From Clostridiales bacterium UBA1738 (GTDB lineage Bacteria > Bacillota > Clostridia > UBA1381), in contig DCIA01000010.1 of the NCBI GenBank assembly GCA_002315735.1, positions 1 to 64,000 on the forward strand: DNA of 64,000 bases, in the 5' to 3' direction. Below are positions 59,460 through 64,000 of this stretch, piece by piece. The position numbers and the translations under genes are program-made. The notes under the pieces are model-generated. The model ran no database searches. It was given only the letters and a program-made list of their open reading frames with translations, and was not told the DNA's origin. Each line of letters starts with the position of its first letter. Positions within the stretch are counted from its first letter, which is position 1.

Positions 59460-61227
59460 CTTGGTTTACCTCCTTTTTTAGCTCATCTATTTCTTTTATA
59501 ATCTGCTCCACGATTTTGTCGTATTCCTTTTCTACATCATTCTCAGGAACATATTTAATTCTTCCAATACGCTCTCTTACAGGCATCATAACAATTTTGT
59601 TTATATTTACTCCGTCAGATAACGCTTGCTTTGCTAAATCATAAAATTTAAGTATAAGCCCTGACATTACGCACTGTTTATGAAGAGATGCATAGGTGTC
59701 AACTTCGTGGAATGCGTTTTGGTGCAAATAGTCTTCTCTTATTGTACGAGCAATTTCGAGTTTTAGTCTATCTCCTGCAACTAAGGCGTCCATACCAACA
59801 AGTTTCACCATTTCTTCAAGTTCTGCTTCGTCTTGCAAAAGTGCCATAAGGCGTGTTCTTTGCGGAATCCAATCCTTTGATACATTCTCATCGTACCATT
59901 TTGCCATCATATCCACATATAATGAATAACTTTTTAGCCAGTTTATTGCCGGAAAATGTCTTCTGTATGCAAGGCTTGAATCAAGTCCCCAGAAAACCTT
60001 AACAATTCTAAGTGTAGCCTGAGAAACCGGTTCTGAAATATCTCCACCTTGCGGGGAAACAGCACCAACAACACTAAGCGCTCCAACTCTGTCATCATTA
60101 CCATAAGACACAACACGGCCTGCACGTTCATAAAATCCTGCCAATCTGCTTCCTAAATAAGCAGGATAGCCTTCTTCACCCGGCATTTCTTCCAAACGAC
60201 CACTCATTTCACGAAGTGCCTCTGCCCAACGAGATGTTGAGTCTGCCAAAAGTACAACAGAGTACCCCATATCACGAAAATATTCTGCTATTGTTATACC
60301 TGTATAAATGCTCGCTTCTCTCGCTGCAACCGGCATATCCGATGTGTTTGCAATCAAAACAGTTCTTTCCATAAGAGTTTTTCCGGTTTTTGGGTCTTTA
60401 ATTTCCGGAAATTCATTCAAAACGTCGGTCATTTCGTTTCCACGTTCGCCGCATCCGATATATACAACGATATCTGCGTCTGCCCATTTTGCAAGTTGGT
60501 GTTGAACAACCGTTTTACCGCTTCCGAAAGGTCCGGGAACTGTTCCAACTCCACCTTTTGCGATTGGGAAAAGTGTATCAATTACCCTTTGTCCTGTTAC
60601 AAGCGGCATATCCGGGGATAACTTTTTCTTGTATGGTCTACCCACACGGACAGGCCACTTTTGCATAAGAGTAAGTTCCTTTATTTCGCCATTATCAAGT
60701 TTGATTTTGCCTATCGGCTCTGTTACAGTATATGAGCCGGCATTTAGTTCAATAAGTTCTCCGCTCCAAGTTGGCGGCACCATTATTTTGTGTTCCACAA
60801 CTTCTGTTTCTGCAACTGTTCCTAATATGTCACCGCCTGATACTTTTCCCGGTTTAGCAGTTGGCACAAATTCCCACTTTGTTTCTCTGTTTAGTGCAGG
60901 AACATTAACGCCTCTTTCAAGACGATTTCCCGCCTGTTCCATAATAGCATCAAGTGGGCGCTGAATACCGTCATAGATACTCTTAATAAGTCCGGGGCCA
61001 AGTTCTGCAGATAGTGGCTCATTTGTTGAAACCACCTTTCCGCCGGGGCCAAGACCTGATGTTTCTTCATATACCTGAATTGATGCATTTTCTCCGTGCA
61101 TCTCGATTATTTCGCCAACTAAACCTATATCGCTTACTCGGACAACATCGTACATATTAGCATCTCTCATACCCTCTGCAATGACAAGTGGGCCGGATAC
61201 TTTTTTAATTATTCCGTGTTTCTCCAT
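59452..61227 (-). CDS. ntpA: V-type ATPase catalytic subunit A
   Basis: Catalytic subunit. Walker A GPFGSGKT at residues 232-239; the conserved non-homologous insert (about 115-190) separates it from F-type beta subunits; VVLLADSTSRWAEALREMSGRLEEMPGEEGYPAYL covers the Walker B region and the catalytic site. 591 residues. It follows subunit F by 19 bp. Direction of use, ATP synthesis or Na+ pumping, depends on the ion gradient. Confidence 0.98.
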   Translation of the reverse strand: MEKHGIIKKVSGPLVIAEGMRDANMYDVVRVSDIGLVGEIIEMHGENASIQVYEETSGLGPGGKVVSTNEPLSAELGPGLIKSIYDGIQRPLDAIMEQAGNRLERGVNVPALNRETKWEFVPTAKPGKVSGGDILGTVAETEVVEHKIMVPPTWSGELIELNAGSYTVTEPIGKIKLDNGEIKELTLMQKWPVRVGRPYKKKLSPDMPLVTGQRVIDTLFPIAKGGVGTVPGPFGSGKTVVQHQLAKWADADIVVYIGCGERGNEMTDVLNEFPEIKDPKTGKTLMERTVLIANTSDMPVAAREASIYTGITIAEYFRDMGYSVVLLADSTSRWAEALREMSGRLEEMPGEEGYPAYLGSRLAGFYERAGRVVSYGNDDRVGALSVVGAVSPQGGDISEPVSQATLRIVKVFWGLDSSLAYRRHFPAINWLKSYSLYVDMMAKWYDENVSKDWIPQRTRLMALLQDEAELEEMVKLVGMDALVAGDRLKLEIARTIREDYLHQNAFHEVDTYASLHKQCVMSGLILKFYDLAKQALSDGVNINKIVMMPVRERIGRIKYVPENDVEKEYDKIVEQIIKEIDELKKEVNQDA

Positions 61228-61246
61228 TTAAGTCCGTCCTTTCCAA

Positions 61247-61564
61247 TTAGTCGTTATAAATTATATCAGAACCAACAGCCTGTTCTACAAATTTTTTCAT
61301 TCGCTGTCTTCCGATTCCCTTTGAACCTTTTACCGACGGAATTGGGATAATTGCAGGGATAATTGCCTCTTTATACTCCAAAATTTCGTCTTCAAGTTCC
61401 AAATAATAATCTTCTGTAATGTATATTACGCCAAAGCCTGACTTTGCCATATTTTTAAGTTTTTCCTGAGCGTCCTTTTTGTCGCTGCACGAAACAACAT
61501 CTATTCCCAAAGCTGCAAACGCACATATACTGTCATAGTCACCCAAAGCACCGACTTTATACAT
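61247..61564 (-). CDS. ntpG: V-type ATPase subunit F
   Basis: Small rotor subunit attached to D (called NtpG in Enterococcus hirae). MYKVGALGDYDSICAFAALGIDVV and the later GFGVIYITEDYYLEL match. 105 residues. The ATG at 61564 was chosen because it aligns with family starts; a GTG at 61573 is also possible. The start lies within the end of subunit C. Confidence 0.93.
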   Translation of the reverse strand: MYKVGALGDYDSICAFAALGIDVVSCSDKKDAQEKLKNMAKSGFGVIYITEDYYLELEDEILEYKEAIIPAIIPIPSVKGSKGIGRQRMKKFVEQAVGSDIIYND

Positions 61565-62489
61565 AGCAATCACGCAACCTTTCTTTTATATCCTCTTCAT
61601 TTAAGCCGTTTTCTTTGCAAGCCAAAATTATTCTAACTGCTTGAACCTCAAAACTTTTCCCTATTAAAAATGCTAAAATCGGCGCAAATCCAAAACTATC
61701 ATTCTTCGCCATTTTTGCATAAGCAAGTTTTTTGTTGTCGCACCACTTTTCAAAGCTTGTAATTGAAGATACATCTGCATCGGGGAACATCATTTTTATT
61801 TCATTTTTTATAGATTCTAAATTACCGAAAAACGCTTCTTTCTCATTAATCAAAGCATCTTTTATAAAATCTCTTGACTTGTTGCCAAGATTACATCGCC
61901 ATGCTGTTTTTGCATCGGAAATTTTTATTAAAAGTTCTGCAAAACCTATCAAAAAATCATTCTTTTCTTCATTTGCCCTTTTTAAAACTGCAAGATGTTC
62001 AGCCTTGTCCACAAAAATTTCCGTGAGTTGTCCGTCCATCGTAGATGTCAAAATTTTATAAGCACGTTCCGGCGTATCTTCTAAATAGTTTGGCAGAATT
62101 CCAAAATTTTTAGTTTTTAATGCAGTTTCCATAAGTTCGGGGTCTGTGATTGATGGAGATAAAATCATATTCCTCCAATCAACCGATGATACAAACGCCT
62201 TTAACACTGTTTTTAGGTTATGAAAATCGTTTTCATATAACAGTATTTCAATCGGTGCATCTTTCGGGCATACCTCATAAGCAGAACTCCAAGCTCTTTT
62301 TAACTCGTTTTTTAATAGTTCTTCGGTGTTATCTCCAATCCATCCACGCTCATTTAAGATTTTTTTTGCATACTCGATATTTTCTGAGCCTATAAGTGCA
62401 TTAATATCATTTATAGATAACATTTTATTTTCAAGAGTTTTTATATAGGAAACAGCATAAACATACTCAATATCCTTCAATATTTTCAC
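61557..62489 (-). CDS. ntpC: V-type ATPase subunit C
   Basis: Links the central stalk to the membrane ring (V/A-type C, equivalent to eukaryotic subunit d). The all-helical sequence opens with YVYAVSYIKTLENKMLSINDINALI and ends with GFAPILAFLIGKSFEVQAVRIILACKENGL, both typical. 310 residues. ATG overlaps subunit E by 4 bp. Confidence 0.93.
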   Translation of the reverse strand: MKILKDIEYVYAVSYIKTLENKMLSINDINALIGSENIEYAKKILNERGWIGDNTEELLKNELKRAWSSAYEVCPKDAPIEILLYENDFHNLKTVLKAFVSSVDWRNMILSPSITDPELMETALKTKNFGILPNYLEDTPERAYKILTSTMDGQLTEIFVDKAEHLAVLKRANEEKNDFLIGFAELLIKISDAKTAWRCNLGNKSRDFIKDALINEKEAFFGNLESIKNEIKMMFPDADVSSITSFEKWCDNKKLAYAKMAKNDSFGFAPILAFLIGKSFEVQAVRIILACKENGLNEEDIKERLRDCYV

Positions 62490-63049
62490 TCCTTACAGCA
62501 AGCAATATCATAGAGCCTGCTTTCAATTTCGTGGAAAATCGCATTAATAGTAAGATTTATTTCCACTCTGCCATTTCTAACCAAAATGCCTCGATTCTTA
62601 ATCACCTCATTGGATAAAGTAAACCCACTGCCAAGATTTTCAATAAAATCTGTCGGCATATTTTCTCTATCTTCTTTACAAAGTAAAACTTCTCCGCTTT
62701 TAAAATCATTTTGATTTTTGAAGATTTCTGTTAAAAATGCAAAATATTCTTCCTTAGGCATTGAAAAAATCTTTTCTTTTGCTGCATCAATAATCTCTGT
62801 TGCGACTGCTCTTTCTTCCTTCAAAAGCATTTCTCTTTTATATGCTTTTTTCTCATTTTCAAAGCGCTCATCAAAAAGTTTTTTTGTCTCTTCTAAATCT
62901 TTTTCACTATTTTCTTTGACCTTTTGTATTTCTGCGTCATATTCGGAGTTTATAATTTCAATTTGCTTTTTTGCACTCTCAATCTTTTCGTCCGCCACTT
63001 TTTTTGCATCATTTATAATTGTATCTAAAATAAGTTCTAATCCTGCCAA
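62486..63049 (-). CDS. ntpE: V-type ATPase subunit E
   Basis: Peripheral-stalk subunit. Amino-terminal half is a long charged coiled coil (about residues 15-95), followed by a globular end with the EIESRLYDIA close. 187 residues, typical. It follows the K gene by 38 bp; the G/H partner of the stalk is not visible between I and D and may lie upstream of the I gene outside the window. Confidence 0.9.
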   Translation of the reverse strand: MAGLELILDTIINDAKKVADEKIESAKKQIEIINSEYDAEIQKVKENSEKDLEETKKLFDERFENEKKAYKREMLLKEERAVATEIIDAAKEKIFSMPKEEYFAFLTEIFKNQNDFKSGEVLLCKEDRENMPTDFIENLGSGFTLSNEVIKNRGILVRNGRVEINLTINAIFHEIESRLYDIACCKE

Positions 63050-63087
63050 ATCCCATCGCTCCTTTCTATGAATTTTTTAGTTCATAT

Positions 63088-63561
63088 TTAGCGAGGAATA
63101 TTGATAACTGTTAGGAAAGATGTGATAAATCCTAATAGTGCATAAAGTTCGATAAGAGATGCTGAAACGATAGCTTTTGAACTTTCTTCAGGTCTTTTTG
63201 CTGTTAGATTAACACCTGTTGCGGCAACTCTACCTTGTGCTTTTGCCGAGAAATATCCCGCTATTCCAATTGGAAGGCAAGCCATAAAATATGCAAGACC
63301 TGTCGGAACATCTGCAATTACTTCTCCACCTAAAATGCCTATATTAAGAAGAACCATAACTCCTACAATAAGACCATAAAGACCTTGAGTACCCGGAAGA
63401 AGCTGCAAAATAAGAAGTTTACCAAACTTGCTTGGGTCATCTGCAACAACTGCTGATGCTGCTTCTGATGCAATACCAACACCCTTTGAAGAACCCATAC
63501 CTGCAAGACCTACTGCAATAGCAACTCCTAATAATGCAAAAACCATACCTAAATTTAACAT
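63088..63561 (-). CDS. ntpK: V-type ATPase subunit K (rotor ring, Na+-type)
   Basis: Membrane rotor subunit formed of two fused hairpins, four membrane segments, 157 residues. The Na+-ligand residues known in Enterococcus hirae NtpK are all present: Leu55, Thr58 and Gln59 in LLPGTQGLYG, Gln109 in AKAQGRVAATG, and the essential Glu138 in SLIELYALLGF. As in NtpK, the first hairpin has no carboxylate, one ion site per four helices. The start at 63561 has AAAGGA upstream. The residue set predicts Na+ coupling. Confidence 0.95.
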   Translation of the reverse strand: MLNLGMVFALLGVAIAVGLAGMGSSKGVGIASEAASAVVADDPSKFGKLLILQLLPGTQGLYGLIVGVMVLLNIGILGGEVIADVPTGLAYFMACLPIGIAGYFSAKAQGRVAATGVNLTAKRPEESSKAIVSASLIELYALLGFITSFLTVINIPR

Positions 63562-63581
63562 AATAATCATCCTTTCATTTA

Positions 63582-64000
63582 TCACTTGAATTCATTATAT
63601 TTTGTTTTTAATTTGAGTGGGGCATATTTTCTTCCGCCACCCTCATAAAATTTTTGATAAAACTCAACATACTGTAATCTGTTTGTATGAACATATGCCC
63701 CCAGCATATTAATAGCAAAGTTCAAAAGGTGTCCAAAAAGAGAGATTATAATGAAACTTATAACTCCAACAACACTTTTACCACCAAGTGAACCTAAAAC
63801 ATTTATAACCGATGCAATAACCCCTGTTGCAAGTCCTAATGCCATAAGTCTTGAATAGGAAAGCACATCGCCTACAATACTTGTAATATCATATAAACTA
63901 AGAAGTCCGTTTAATAGCTTCATTATCGGATTTTTGCTTGTTCTTCCTTGCGTCAAAACAAGCCCGACAGCACCGCCTATTGCCATATATTTTCCAACAT
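63582..64000 (-). CDS. ntpI: V-type ATPase subunit I, carboxy-terminal part (truncated by window edge)
   Basis: Membrane stator subunit (subunit a equivalent). The frame is open through base 64000, so only the last about 139 residues are here. SIVGDVLSYSRLMALGLATGVIASVIN, with the essential Arg in the ion half-channel, and the GHLLNFAINMLGAYVHTNRLQYVEFYQKFYEGGG ending are diagnostic. It is 20 bp upstream of subunit K and so is the first operon gene seen. Confidence 0.96.
   Translation of the reverse strand, partial: VGKYMAIGGAVGLVLTQGRTSKNPIMKLLNGLLSLYDITSIVGDVLSYSRLMALGLATGVIASVINVLGSLGGKSVVGVISFIIISLFGHLLNFAINMLGAYVHTNRLQYVEFYQKFYEGGGRKYAPLKLKTKYNEFK

Overview
This window is AT-rich chromosomal DNA from an anaerobic, spore-forming (or recently spore-forming) member of the Clostridia (Firmicutes). 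The inference rests on gene content: spoIIR, sleB-ypeB, spoIIM, spoIID, ytfJ and ylmC/ymxH sporulation genes; DUF4364, DUF2953 and DUF975 families; a V-type ATPase; a flavodiiron protein for O2/NO defence; purine-rich Shine-Dalgarno (SD) sites; occasional TTG/GTG starts; and sigma-A promoters with 17-bp spacers. Most genes are on the minus strand. No rRNA, tRNA, CRISPR array, prophage or intact insertion sequence was seen. It reads as mostly core chromosome with a few lineage-specific genes.

Layout. 1-0.63 kb: 3' part of a GH88/105 glycoside hydrolase. 0.8-6.3 kb: multidomain flavodiiron protein, divergent YgiQ radical-SAM gene and a SulP anion permease. 6.3-7.7 kb: thiT-thiN under a TPP riboswitch. 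7.7-15.8 kb: sporulation and housekeeping genes (spoIIR, sleB-ypeB, an XerD-like recombinase, spoIIM, an aminotransferase, yraN, rnhB, DUF4364, spoIID). 15.8-21.9 kb: ruvC, ruvA-ruvB-amidase-queA-tgt. 22-29.5 kb: DUF975, tagO-like transferase, trpS, aminotransferase, glnS, gltX. 29.5-32.3 kb: lineage-specific patch with a possible beta-propeller protein, a small membrane protein and a Y1-transposase relative. 32.3-36.2 kb: wecB, purA and a COG2509 flavoprotein. 36.2-42.1 kb: a guanine-riboswitch-controlled salvage unit, xpt plus a NupNOPQ-type nucleoside ABC transporter.

42.2-47.9 kb: two radical-SAM-linked proteins, ytfJ, DUF2953, scpB-scpA and an M50 protease. 48-49.4 kb: two unrecognised membrane proteins on the plus strand. 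49.4-55.7 kb: ldh, then asd-dapA-dapB-SLOG and, under its own lysine riboswitch, lysA; then ylmC. 55.8-57.4 kb: a repeat protein with an SLH-like tail. 57.4-64 kb: V-type ATPase operon I-K-E-C-F-A-B-D, whose K subunit carries the Na+-binding residue set of Enterococcus hirae NtpK.

I did not find a clearly new multi-gene system. The points most worth a second look are: xpt, whose conserved start aligns with an AUA codon behind a good SD; an XerD homologue with Lys and Tyr in place of two catalytic residues; two sporulation genes (spoIIM, spoIID) whose SD lies in the 3' arm of the upstream terminator-like hairpin; a single Y1-transposase relative with a broken HUH motif and a near-consensus promoter; a pair of unrecognised membrane proteins; and a signal-less FG-GAP-like/SLH-like protein.
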